Origin: a virus
DNA: 64,000 nucleotides
Reading direction: 5' to 3' (one strand)
Virus record (IMG/VR): IMGVR_UViG_3300020202_000074
Span: 1 to 64,000 of that record
This document shows, one piece after another, positions 1 through 7,105 of this stretch. The position numbers and the translations under genes are program-made. Positions within the stretch are counted from its first letter, which is position 1, and the number at the start of each line of letters is the position of its first letter. The notes below the pieces were generated by a model. That model was not told where the DNA came from, did no database searches, and was given only the letters and a program-made list of their open reading frames with translations.

Positions 1-495
1 AAAGGGCGGCTGGGGGGGGGGGGGGATGGGGAAACCCTAACAAAGGGCGAGCGTCACTTGGGCGTCACGGATTGACGGCTGGAGGTGTCACTTGAGAGGG
101 AGAGTTTGTGAAAAACTTCACGGACGGGGGCAGTGACGGCTAGTGACGGCTGGGGATGCGTCACTGTAAGGGCCCTGTTAGGGAGAGAGTGACGGCTAAA
201 AAGTTCAGTAGAGGTGGGGTCTTTCCACACCAAGTACGGGATCGACCTGGGGGCCGACCACCCCGTTGACGTGGGACGGCCGTACGCCCAACGCACCACA
301 TATATGGCGGGGCGTAACGACGCGGGGCGTGGGTTCGACAACAGAGGCTACGCAACGGGCGAATGCGGGTGTAAATATGGCAGGTCGAGCGCGTTTGACT
401 GCCAAAATGGCACCTACACACCACGCAGTTGAGACTGATTCTCAACTAGACTAGCCCTACGAAGACCTTCGTACTTCCCACCATAGGAGCCCCTC
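1..495. promoter_or_regulatory. Non-coding leader with repeats and hairpins
   Basis: No convincing gene is seen here. A run of 14 G (12-25) is followed by four near-identical direct repeats of GTGACGGCT (73-81 with one change, 133-141, 143-151, 189-197) and scattered GTCAC inverted half-sites (52, 63, 86, 158). Short hairpins follow, including GTGAA/TTCAC at 109-122. The repeats resemble iterons or operator clusters, and the first + strand gene starts right after. An origin or early control region is an inference only. The G run could also be an assembly artefact. Confidence 0.5.
427..473. promoter_or_regulatory. Tandem hairpins upstream of first gene
   Basis: AGTTGAGA (427-434) pairs perfectly with TCTCAACT (440-447) around a 5-base loop. 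TACGAAG (458-464) pairs with CTTCGTA (467-473) around two bases. The pair lies just before the ribosome-binding site of the gene at 496. A similar double hairpin occurs at 8938-8984, so this may be a reused leader or a terminator plus leader. No clear T run follows. Confidence 0.55.
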
Positions 496-972
496 ATGAT
501 CATCGCAGGCACCGGACATCGTCCCGACAAACTCGGCGGCTACTCTCCAGCAGCCCTCTCCCACCTCATCCGCTTCGCAAGGCACCGTCTCTCCCTCCTC
601 CCCGAGCCACCATCCATCATCAGCGGCATGGCCCAAGGCTGGGATTCAGCACTCGCCTTCGCCGCTCTCGAACTCAAGCTTCCCCTCACTTGCGCCATCC
701 CCTTCATCGGCCAAGAACGCATGTGGCCCAAAATAGCGCAGGACCTCTACAAAGACATCCTCAATGACGCCACCCACGTAGAGGTCGTCTCACTTGGCGG
801 CTTCAGCGCCGAGAAGATGCAAATCCGCAACGAGTGGATGGTCGACCATTGCACACACGTCCTCGCACTCTGGAACGGCTCCCCAGGCGGCACCGCCAAC
901 TGCATCCGCTACGCCAAGCAGGTCTCAAAACCACTCGCCAATCTCTGGCCCGAGTGGCTTCTCTTCACATAA
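496..972 (+). CDS. SLOG/YspA-like nucleotide-binding protein
   Basis: This 158-residue protein has a Rossmann-like pattern typical of the SLOG superfamily (YspA/DprA/LOG relatives): GTGHRP at the N-terminus, a second glycine turn SGMAQGWD near residue 45, IPF near residue 75, and a late GGT after ALWNGSPGG near residue 135. Phages often carry such proteins, which are thought to bind nucleotides or nucleotide-derived signals. The ribosome-binding site AGGAG lies about 9 bases before the ATG. It is the first gene of the left arm. The substrate cannot be told from the sequence. Confidence 0.75.
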   Translation: MIIAGTGHRPDKLGGYSPAALSHLIRFARHRLSLLPEPPSIISGMAQGWDSALAFAALELKLPLTCAIPFIGQERMWPKIAQDLYKDILNDATHVEVVSLGGFSAEKMQIRNEWMVDHCTHVLALWNGSPGGTANCIRYAKQVSKPLANLWPEWLLFT

Positions 973-1064
973 AGACTCCGCAGCTGGGTTCGACAGAATC
1001 CAGCTCCGCTTCATCGTTCGTGGGCGCGTCGCCCACACTCATCCCCTTGCTCAAGGAGCATCCC

Positions 1065-1496
1065 ATGTCCGTCACCATTACTTCCAAGCCCTCGTTCTCC
1101 ATCCTCGCCGCTCGCGCCGCCACCGCCCTCGTCAAAGCCTCGAACGGCACGCGCATCACCTATCGCAAATCCACGCCCGAGAAGCAGTCATGGCTCTCCG
1201 TCAGTGGCCCCGGCTGTGGCGGTCGCTCATTCATCTTCTTCGGCGACGCCGCCGACGCCACGCACTCCCTTCTCGCCATCGGCGCCCGTTGCACCGTCTC
1301 CCAGTTCACCAAGCGCATCGTGCCGAACACCGACGTGCAGACCGGTCAGGTGTACCAGAACGTGGAGATCCTCGTTGAGGAATGCACGATCGACAGCCCC
1401 ATGGAGCAGAACGAACCCACCCACGACGCCGTCGAAGAGACCGAGTCCACCGAAGCGTCCGCTGACCTCGTCGCCGCCGGCCACGACATCGGCTAA
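1065..1496 (+). CDS. Hypothetical protein, 143 aa
   Basis: I do not recognise this protein. The ATG at 1065 is chosen because AAGGAG precedes it by about 6 bases, although the frame is open further upstream. Residues 1-100 look globular with several beta-prone stretches (SWLSVSGPG, RSFIFFGD, YQNVEILVEE). The last 40 residues are acidic (EETESTEAS) and probably disordered. It could be a small OB-fold or similar accessory protein, but nothing decides this. Confidence 0.65.
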   Translation: MSVTITSKPSFSILAARAATALVKASNGTRITYRKSTPEKQSWLSVSGPGCGGRSFIFFGDAADATHSLLAIGARCTVSQFTKRIVPNTDVQTGQVYQNVEILVEECTIDSPMEQNEPTHDAVEETESTEASADLVAAGHDIG

Positions 1497-1561
1497 GCCC
1501 AGAGCCTGAGTTAGTCCGACCCCATCCCTAGCACGCATCCGATCCCGCGTTGTTGTGCTAT

Positions 1562-1572
1562 GGTGGTGGGGA
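1562..1572 (-). repeat. TCCCCACCACC word
   Basis: An exact copy, reading GGTGGTGGGGA on the + strand, about 60 bases before the small membrane gene at 1632. Confidence 0.8.
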
Positions 1573-1631
1573 AGGACCAACCCAGTCCGCAGTCCCCAAC
1601 CCAGGAGCCGATGGCTCCAGGAGCCCCCACC

Positions 1632-1835
1632 ATGCCCATCTTCCAAGTCCTCGTCCTAGTCCTCATCCTCCTCCTCTGGTTCATCGCCTGCCTCGCCTAC
1701 GCTCAGACAGACTCCAATAGCACAGGGGAGACCATATTCGCAGTCATCTGCTTCGGCATCCTCGCAGGAGCCATCCTCTTTCTGTTATGCCTCGCTGGCA
1801 CCTTCACCCACATCATCGGATGGCCCACCCCATGA
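1632..1835 (+). CDS. Small membrane protein, 67 aa
   Basis: Two hydrophobic segments are visible, residues 4-25 (VLVLVLILLLWFIACLAYA) and about 37-60 (IFAVICFGILAGAILFLLCL), separated by a short polar linker with TDSNSTGE. The ATG at 1632 is preceded by AGGAG; an upstream in-frame ATG at 1560 exists but would add a tail encoded by the GGTGGTGGGGA repeat. It begins a chain of five genes with ATGA-type overlaps or close coupling. Holin-like size and topology make a lysis role possible but unproven. Confidence 0.65.
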   Translation: MPIFQVLVLVLILLLWFIACLAYAQTDSNSTGETIFAVICFGILAGAILFLLCLAGTFTHIIGWPTP

Positions 1836-1936
1836 CACGGGACCGAACCACTCGTATCCTCAACATCGTCGCGCTGGCCCTCGCTGCCTACGCCCTCCTC
1901 GCATCCCTCTTCGCCCTCTGGAGACTCCACCAATGA
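1832..1936 (+). CDS. Very small membrane peptide, 34 aa
   Basis: This short ORF starts inside the stop of the gene before it (ATGA) and its own stop overlaps the next start in the same way. After a basic N-terminus (TRDRTTR) it has a single hydrophobic helix of about 20 residues (LNIVALALAAYALLASLFAL). The tight coupling on both sides is the main reason to call it real. Confidence 0.55.
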   Translation: MTRDRTTRILNIVALALAAYALLASLFALWRLHQ

Positions 1937-2211
1937 ACACCATCCTCAGCACCTGGTCCGAAGGTTGCACCATCGTCACAATCCTCGTCGGAGGCATAGT
2001 CACCGTCGCAGGCATCATCGCCGGAGTCGCATTCCACCACAACAAGCGTGAGCACGACCGTGAAGACCTGAAGGCCCACCACGAAATGGAGGTCAAGGAC
2101 CGCAACGACTACAAGGCCCTGATACGTAACGCCAACCAAATCGACAAGGCTGACAAGTCTCTTGGCGGCCTGGACTCCCTCGCCGAAGCCCACCGTCGGT
2201 GGATGCCATGA
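1933..2211 (+). CDS. Membrane-anchored coiled-coil protein, 92 aa
   Basis: One transmembrane helix (about residues 13-35, TIVTILVGGIVTVAGIIAGVAF) is followed by a charged, helical tail rich in Lys, Asp, Glu and Asn. The N-in, tail-out arrangement resembles small holins or inner-membrane spanins, but no family signature is present. It is coupled by ATGA overlaps to genes on both sides. Confidence 0.65.
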   Translation: MNTILSTWSEGCTIVTILVGGIVTVAGIIAGVAFHHNKREHDREDLKAHHEMEVKDRNDYKALIRNANQIDKADKSLGGLDSLAEAHRRWMP

Positions 2212-2354
2212 TCTTGCTGGCCCTCGCGATGACGTGCTTCCTCGCCTTCCTTGGCGAACCAGCCCCCTGTGTCCTCACCATCCTCCCACTCCTCACCCTC
2301 ACTCGCGCTAAAGGAGCCCCCCATGATCGTGCCCAATGCACAACCTATCCGTGA
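2208..2354 (+). CDS. Small hydrophobic protein, 48 aa
   Basis: The ATG overlaps the stop of the previous gene and the ORF runs 31 bases into the next gene. The first 33 residues are strongly hydrophobic (MILLALAMTCFLAFLG, then a Pro/Cys break and a second Leu-rich stretch). It is too short to assign. The overlap with the next ribosome-binding site suggests translational coupling. Confidence 0.45.
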   Translation: MILLALAMTCFLAFLGEPAPCVLTILPLLTLTRAKGAPHDRAQCTTYP

Positions 2355-2976
2355 CATCCTCGACAGCACCGCCAAGGAGCAGTTCGACACCCTTGATCCC
2401 ACCACTCCCGCCGCGTACATCGCCGCCAACGCCCAACGAAACTCCGCACCCGACCCTGCCGACGTGTCCAGCAACTCCCTCTCCCCCAGTTCGACAGCGA
2501 CCCCGGAGGAGGCGGCCAAGTATGACACCATCATGCCCATCGACGCGTGCCAAGAGTTCGTCGATCGTGCGATGGCCGTCATTCGACGCCGCGCTGCCAC
2601 GCCGGGCGACAAGGTCAGCCGCCCCATGGGCGAACAGAAATGCACGTGCGGCGACCCCTACTGCTCGATGGCCAACATCCTCGGCGGCCTCATTTGCCAG
2701 ATCATCAACGAGTCGGGCTTCCCCGAAAACATGCGCCCCCTTCTCCTCCAGGCGATCCACGAGAAAGTGGCCCCCGAGGCTGACAACCACATCAAGGACT
2801 TCCTCGCTGCGTTGATGGCCGACATCCAAGCGTCCCCTGACAACGACCTCGGCCCCGATATCGACAATCCCGACAATCCCGACAATCCCGACAATCCCGA
2901 CAACGACGACGACGACGATGACGATGATGACGATGAGGGATGCAACGACGCCGACTGCGGTTGCCACCACAACTGA
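2323..2976 (+). CDS. Hypothetical protein with Asp-rich repeat tail
   Basis: This 217-residue protein is unrecognised. The ATG at 2323 is preceded by AAAGGAG. Residues about 1-75 are low-complexity. Residues about 80-165 form a plausible helical domain, with CTCGDPYC as a possible metal site. The C-terminus is striking: several DNP repeats from a tandem 9-base unit, then a run of Asp, ending in EGCNDADCGCHHN. The Asp run and the Cys/His end could bind metal. The tandem DNA repeat (about 2868-2905) makes length variation likely. Confidence 0.65.
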   Translation: MIVPNAQPIRDILDSTAKEQFDTLDPTTPAAYIAANAQRNSAPDPADVSSNSLSPSSTATPEEAAKYDTIMPIDACQEFVDRAMAVIRRRAATPGDKVSRPMGEQKCTCGDPYCSMANILGGLICQIINESGFPENMRPLLLQAIHEKVAPEADNHIKDFLAALMADIQASPDNDLGPDIDNPDNPDNPDNPDNDDDDDDDDDDEGCNDADCGCHHN

Positions 2977-3009
2977 ACCACGATCCTTCACTCACCGTCA
3001 CCGAAAGGT

Positions 3010-3104
3010 GGTGGTGGGCCTTGTACCCCTCAACCCCTAGGGGAGGGACCGTCGCTGGCCGCTCGCTTTGCTCGCGTTCGCGGCCAGCTCCGCACCCCAC
3101 CACC
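3010..3104 (+). promoter_or_regulatory. Stem-loop cassette upstream of gene 3145
   Basis: GCTGGCCGC (3054-3062) pairs perfectly with GCGGCCAGC (3080-3088) around a 17-base loop ending in CGCGTTC. The C-rich word ACCCCACCACC follows at 3094-3104 and can itself pair with GGTGGTGG upstream at 3010. The ribosome-binding site AAAGGAA and the start at 3145 come next. The same arrangement recurs at 5894, 16300, 19189 and 29361 with different stems. Confidence 0.65.
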
Positions 3105-3144
3105 GAAACCACCAGACAGGGAAACCCAACAGAAAGGAACGACG

Positions 3145-3498
3145 ATGTTCATTCTTGAGCAAACCGGCATCATCAGCTACACTCCCACCGGTCCCAATCA
3201 CTGCGGCCAATCCCCCGCCGGCCCTCGGCAGTGCGGATACGAAATCAAGGTCTTCGCGAGCAGCTTGAACGAGGACGACATGGTCATCGAGCAGGACGAG
3301 CTCACGGAGCTGATCCGCAAGACCGTCGAGGAGAACCCGTCGACTACGTGCGAGAAGCTCGCCGAAGCCCTTGGCGAGGCTATCTTCCGCAGCGACGCCG
3401 CCAATGAAGAAGGTGAGAACATCGACGGCGCGTCCGTAACCATCGCCCCCGCCGACGGCCGTCGCGTCACCTTCACCATCGGAGACACCGTCCCATGA
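3145..3498 (+). CDS. Hypothetical protein, possibly T-fold/QueD-like
   Basis: This 117-residue protein has a weak resemblance to the tunnelling-fold 6-pyruvoyl/6-carboxytetrahydropterin synthases: a beta strand YEIKVFASSL, an acidic stretch EDDMVIEQDEL at the usual position of the conserved Asp helix, then STTCEKLAEALGEAI, which recalls the PTxExLA helix. The classic zinc-binding HxH is not clear. The fit is too weak to assert a pterin enzyme. It is coupled by ATGA to the short ORF that follows. Confidence 0.6.
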   Translation: MFILEQTGIISYTPTGPNHCGQSPAGPRQCGYEIKVFASSLNEDDMVIEQDELTELIRKTVEENPSTTCEKLAEALGEAIFRSDAANEEGENIDGASVTIAPADGRRVTFTIGDTVP

Positions 3499-3581
3499 CC
3501 GAGACCCAAGACTATTTCGACCCCATCGCCGCCGCCCTCGCCACCCTGCACGCCATCGCGAAGGAGTCCCCCCATGGCTGA
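3495..3581 (+). CDS. Micro-ORF, 28 aa
   Basis: The ATG overlaps the previous stop (ATGA) and the ORF ends 8 bases into the next gene, after the AAGGAG that serves that gene. The peptide is a likely amphipathic helix (DPIAAALATLHAIAKE). It may act mainly to couple translation of the neighbours. Confidence 0.4.
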   Translation: MTETQDYFDPIAAALATLHAIAKESPHG

Positions 3582-4512
3582 AAAGAACCCGTATTGGTTT
3601 TCAGGCGGCGAGGCGAGGTCAATCTTGGACCCCGACATTCGCAAGCAACTCGGAATCAAACTGCACCCGAGCATTGAACTGCTGATGACAGCAAGTGATG
3701 AACTTTGCTACGCCATTGAAGCGGCGTTCTCCGATGAAGGTGTCAAGGATCGCGTTGCCGATGTACGCGCTGCCCTGGTCACGCTCTCCCTCGCCCGCCA
3801 AGCCGACGCGGCGACCATGCCGGCGGATGTGGCGACGCTCGTAGAGAAGTTGGACGACTGGACGCGATCAGACACTTCCCTCTCCTGTCGCAAATACGAT
3901 TTGCTGCAAGAGGCAATCGCGTACATCCGTCGTCCCCTCGCCCCGGCGACCCGACCATCCGCCCCTGCGGGCGATGTGGCGATGGAGATCGCTAATGTCG
4001 TGGCCGCGCACATTTGGGGCGAGTCTGTTGGCGTACCTGGCGAACTTCCAAAGGCAAAGGCGGCTCTCGCCACCCTCATCCGCCCCCACGTCACGGGGGA
4101 CTGCCCCGAAGCCGACGCAACGGACTACGCCCACCCCGCATGGTGGCGTGGACATAACTACACCGTAGAAGTTTTCTGCCGAATGGTGAATGACATCATC
4201 GACGGCAAGAAGAGTTCCAAGGGCATATCGGGCGAGCCGTGGGAATCGACCAAACGACGGCTGTTCGCCCTCGCCGCGACCGCGAGCGGGGAGCAGTGGC
4301 GGCCGATTGAGACTGCGCCGAAGGATGGGACGCGAATCCTCGGAACTGTGGTGGGACTGGAGAACTCAACATTGGTTTATTTCTGGAACCGACTCGTCGA
4401 AGAATGGCGAGTCCTATTCAGCAATGGACTATGCACTCCACCAACCCACTTCATGCCACTCCCGCCCGCCCCAGCCACGGCGGAGCAGGGCGAGAAAGGC
4501 GGTGGTTCGTGA
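3574..4512 (+). CDS. Protein with C-terminal DUF551-like domain
   Basis: The last 75 residues of this 312-residue protein match the pattern of phage DUF551 modules: a WRPIETAPKDGTRIL opening, internal strands, and a THFMPLPPAP ending (the usual form is THWxPLP). The N-terminal 220 residues are Ala-rich and helical and look like several copies of a loose module split by linkers, a mosaic seen in other phage DUF551 proteins. The function of DUF551 is not known. The start follows AAGGAG. Confidence 0.65.
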   Translation: MAEKNPYWFSGGEARSILDPDIRKQLGIKLHPSIELLMTASDELCYAIEAAFSDEGVKDRVADVRAALVTLSLARQADAATMPADVATLVEKLDDWTRSDTSLSCRKYDLLQEAIAYIRRPLAPATRPSAPAGDVAMEIANVVAAHIWGESVGVPGELPKAKAALATLIRPHVTGDCPEADATDYAHPAWWRGHNYTVEVFCRMVNDIIDGKKSSKGISGEPWESTKRRLFALAATASGEQWRPIETAPKDGTRILGTVVGLENSTLVYFWNRLVEEWRVLFSNGLCTPPTHFMPLPPAPATAEQGEKGGGS

Positions 4513-4838
4513 TAGGTGATCCGATCAAAGGCATGAAACAGGAGATGGACCACACGTTCGGAGCAGCGGACATCCCTAGGCCTAAGCCCGTCGAGACGAT
4601 GACAGTCCCCGTGGAGGACATCGAGCAGGTGCTCTACGACCTCAAGGACGCCGCCTCCCTCCTGCGGCTCATTGAGACGGGCGCTATTGTGGATCGCAGC
4701 AAGTTGCCGCCCGGCGTCACCCTCGCGATGGTCTCGGGCATCGAGGCTCGCCTCAACAAGTCATGGACCGCCCTCGCTGACTACACCTCGTCAACATCCT
4801 CGTCGGATGTGGACCCCACCCATCAGAACCCCACATAA
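4509..4838 (+). CDS. Hypothetical helical protein, 109 aa
   Basis: The most likely start is the GTG at 4509, which overlaps the previous stop (GTGA); an ATG at 4533 is the alternative. The middle of the protein is helical (VEDIEQVLYDLKDAASLLRLI and GIEARLNKSWTALADY), and the end is Ser-rich. It fits small phage proteins of the DUF-type two-helix class, but no family is certain. Confidence 0.55.
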   Translation: MIGDPIKGMKQEMDHTFGAADIPRPKPVETMTVPVEDIEQVLYDLKDAASLLRLIETGAIVDRSKLPPGVTLAMVSGIEARLNKSWTALADYTSSTSSSDVDPTHQNPT

Positions 4839-4848
4839 GGATTCCTCC

Positions 4849-5397
4849 ATGCGACGCGTCTACCTCGACATCTCTCAACCCTGCCCCGGCACTCTGTGCA
4901 ACGTCGGCCACCCCAAGGTGATCGGCTGCGCCATGGGTGAAGTCCTCTTCCAGGCCGGCATCCCCCTCGACCTCCTTCGTCGATACGGCACCACTCGCGA
5001 GTTGTTTCAAGTGCATCGCGAGCGACGCAAGCAGCTGCTCCAGTGGCTCGGCATCCAACACTATGTGCCCATGGAATCGTATTCTCACGTGGAGTCCGCG
5101 TACGACAGCTTCGTCAAGCTCCGCGCGATGGACCGCCAAGAGCGACTAATCCACTTGGCGGCGAGACGTGAGTCAGCCCCCACAACGCCGGACTCATGGA
5201 TCGATCCCGAGCACCATCGCGCGGAGCTGATCGAGAACGGCCGAAGGATCAATGTGGAGTTCGTCATCGGCATGGGTCCGGACCCCCTAGTTACAGAAGG
5301 AGCGCTGTCGTCATGTTCACCAACGATGGTCGAATCAATCCTGAGTACCAAGCCCGCCGCAACCAGCCAACCGAGCCCAGTGTTGGCGACTGGGTGA
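4849..5397 (+). CDS. Hypothetical protein, 182 aa
   Basis: The ATG at 4849 has a weak purine-rich site upstream. The first 150 residues look globular (VYLDISQPCPG, GEVLFQAGIPLDLLRRYG, RERRKQLLQWLGI). The last 30 overlap the next gene in another frame and look like shadow sequence, so the present stop may be a late one. No family is recognised. Confidence 0.6.
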   Translation: MRRVYLDISQPCPGTLCNVGHPKVIGCAMGEVLFQAGIPLDLLRRYGTTRELFQVHRERRKQLLQWLGIQHYVPMESYSHVESAYDSFVKLRAMDRQERLIHLAARRESAPTTPDSWIDPEHHRAELIENGRRINVEFVIGMGPDPLVTEGALSSCSPTMVESILSTKPAATSQPSPVLATG

Positions 5398-5642
5398 TCA
5401 GCCGCATAAACCCCGAGGAGCTGGTCAAGTACGACGAAGACCCCAACAAGTTCTGGCGCGTCGCACAGGTCCAATCGTCTCGGCAGATGTACTACATCTA
5501 CTTCAAATCCTCGGTGTCTTGGTTCGACAACGCCGTGGACGCCCTTGCGCACGCTGTAGGCCGAGCGTCGCTCGTCGACAACATCTACATCCGGGCGGAC
5601 CTCGCTAAGATGACCATCCCTCCATTCGGACACCACACATGA
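5313..5642 (+). CDS. Hypothetical protein, 109 aa
   Basis: AAGGAG precedes the ATG by about 10 bases. The protein has a compact beta-rich pattern (GDWVISRINPEELVKY, KFWRVAQVQ, YYIYFKSSVSWF) of the kind found in small SH3-like or KOW-like phage proteins. It ends with an ATGA overlap into the next gene. Function is not known. Confidence 0.6.
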   Translation: MFTNDGRINPEYQARRNQPTEPSVGDWVISRINPEELVKYDEDPNKFWRVAQVQSSRQMYYIYFKSSVSWFDNAVDALAHAVGRASLVDNIYIRADLAKMTIPPFGHHT

Positions 5643-6130
5643 CTCCAGCACCTGAGAAGAAGCCTAGGGGCGGTCCGTCCCGCAAGGAACGCAGGGCCCA
5701 GCTCGCCAACCTGCCCAAGCCCACGAAGGCCAAGGTCCGTAAGGCCAAGCGGCAGATGGAGGACATCAAGAAGGCCTCCAGCCACCGATACTCGAAGACC
5801 GCCAACAAGAACTTCAAGAAAGCCCTAAAGCAGCGGGCCCAAGAGCTCGTTGAACAGGGCGTACAGGACGCTAGGGAGGGGCGGTTGGGGTCCGGCCCGC
5901 CGTCCGCTGCGCTGGCGGGCCTCCCCCCTCCACCACACGGGTCAATCGACGAAGGAGAAGACCATGACGTATCAGTTCCCGGATCTGGACAACTTGAAGA
6001 GCCTCACGAATCGGCAGCTGACGCAGGTCTGGCGGGACACGGGAGCCGAGAAGCTGTTTGTCCGACAGTATTACGGGTGGGAGAGCGAGGAAGCGCTCAG
6101 CCGCCTCCGCCCGCTGAACGAGGTGATTGA
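5639..6130 (+). CDS. Basic helical protein with a long read-through tail
   Basis: The first 80 residues are Lys/Arg-rich and helical (KKPRGGPSRKERRAQLANL, KAKRQMEDIKKASSHRYS), suggesting nucleic-acid binding. From about residue 85 the frame runs through the stem-loop cassette at 5894 and then 167 bases into the next gene, where it reads like shadow sequence. An ancestral stop may have been lost when the cassette arrived. The N-terminal part is the credible protein. Confidence 0.5.
   Translation: MTPAPEKKPRGGPSRKERRAQLANLPKPTKAKVRKAKRQMEDIKKASSHRYSKTANKNFKKALKQRAQELVEQGVQDAREGRLGSGPPSAALAGLPPPPHGSIDEGEDHDVSVPGSGQLEEPHESAADAGLAGHGSREAVCPTVLRVGERGSAQPPPPAERGD
5894..5940 (+). promoter_or_regulatory. 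Stem-loop cassette upstream of gene 5964
   Basis: GGCCCGCC (5894-5901) pairs with GGCGGGCC (5914-5921) around a 12-base loop containing CTGCGCT. A C-rich tail with CCACCAC follows, then AAGGAG and the start at 5964. It shares design, but not stem sequence, with the cassettes at 3054, 16309, 19189 and 29375. Confidence 0.6.
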
Positions 6131-6221
6131 CGCCGTCCTCCGTGAGCAGGAGGCTCGTCGCCTCAGCGACCTGATGCGACGCGGCGCCCGCCGTTCACAA
6201 CCTCAACACGTAAGTAGCTAA
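5964..6221 (+). CDS. Hypothetical protein, 85 aa
   Basis: A GAAGGAG site lies 8 bases before the ATG. The protein is helical and charged (NLKSLTNRQLTQVWRDTG, LRPLNEVIDAVLREQEARR). The first helix resembles small phage SAP- or HeH-like helix pairs, but this is weak. It sits directly behind a stem-loop cassette. Confidence 0.6.
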   Translation: MTYQFPDLDNLKSLTNRQLTQVWRDTGAEKLFVRQYYGWESEEALSRLRPLNEVIDAVLREQEARRLSDLMRRGARRSQPQHVSS

Positions 6222-6250
6222 CCCCCTTCCTTCCCCAAAGGAACCCTCCG

Positions 6251-6568
6251 ATGTCTGCCTTCCACCTTATAGCCGCAGCTGCGGCAATCGCGTCGCTCCC
6301 GATCAAACCCACTACGGCTACCTCGTCCTCCAAGGAGTTGGGCGTGTTCTCGCCGCCCAAGCCCATCGACCTCCCGCCCGCCGTGCAGAACTACGAACCC
6401 AATTACTGGGTAGACCTCGCATCGCAGGCCATGGCCAAGGGCATCTATGACGCGGCGTACTGGTACTGGATGACCGTGGCCGAGCTCGCCATCGGCTCTC
6501 GGCCCGTGGCCGACGCCCTCCGAGCCGCGTCCCACTGCCTGGAGCGGTGGCAGTCCACTCAACGATAA
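6251..6568 (+). CDS. Hypothetical protein, possible exported
   Basis: The first 18 residues (SAFHLIAAAAAIASLPI) could be a weak signal or membrane-associated helix. The rest has a helical, Trp/Tyr-rich domain (YWVDLASQAMAKGIYDAAYWYWMTVAELA) with a hint of tetratricopeptide-like pairing. AAAGGAA lies upstream of the ATG. No family is recognised. Confidence 0.55.
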   Translation: MSAFHLIAAAAAIASLPIKPTTATSSSKELGVFSPPKPIDLPPAVQNYEPNYWVDLASQAMAKGIYDAAYWYWMTVAELAIGSRPVADALRAASHCLERWQSTQR

Positions 6569-6619
6569 TCGTCTCTGTTCCCCCTCTTTCCCCTATTTCC
6601 ATTTCTAAAGGAGTATGTC

Positions 6620-7090
6620 ATGTCCGGTCTATTTTCACAAATCAGTGGCCAAGGCGCCTTCGCGAACGATCGCATCAACAGCCGCGTCAAGCCCCACGAA
6701 CTCCAACCGTTGATCCTCCGCAGCGACGACGACGGCGCCGAGGTGATCGACATCATCGGCCTTCCCGTCCGCCCCGTGCAATTCAAGAACAAGAAGAACG
6801 AGGTGTCGGGCATCATGTCGCTGGTGGACTGCACCGACTGGGACGCCCAGGCGAGCAAGGTCCGCTCGGTCAGCGCGACGCTGAAGAACGCCGCCACCGG
6901 CGAAGAGACTCCGGTGCTCGTGGAGATCAAGGTTCTCAAGCTTGGCTATCTCCCCGGCATGGATCCCAAGGCCACCGGAGGAGCGTCGAATCCCGCGATC
7001 GCCGTTCCCGCCAAGCAGACCAGCGACAAATCCGCCGCTGCCGCTGAGATGTCCCCCGACGAGGCAAAGGCCCTCGGCGTCACCTCCTAA
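6620..7090 (+). CDS. Hypothetical protein, 156 aa
   Basis: AAAGGAG precedes the ATG by 7 bases. Residues 25-110 alternate short strands (EVIDIIGLPVRPVQF, VSGIMSLVDCTDW, TPVLVEIKVLKLGYLPG) as in an OB-fold or similar barrel. The C-terminal 40 residues are Ala/Pro-rich and likely flexible, ending in an acidic piece. A single-strand DNA or structural role is possible but not supported by any motif. Confidence 0.6.
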   Translation: MSGLFSQISGQGAFANDRINSRVKPHELQPLILRSDDDGAEVIDIIGLPVRPVQFKNKKNEVSGIMSLVDCTDWDAQASKVRSVSATLKNAATGEETPVLVEIKVLKLGYLPGMDPKATGGASNPAIAVPAKQTSDKSAAAAEMSPDEAKALGVTS

Positions 7091-7105
7091 CCAAAGGAGC
7101 GTCCA

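Noticed and set aside
54-445. Short ORFs on both strands in the leader
   Set aside because: They overlap repeats and hairpins, lack ribosome-binding sites and have Arg/Pro-rich shadow-like products.
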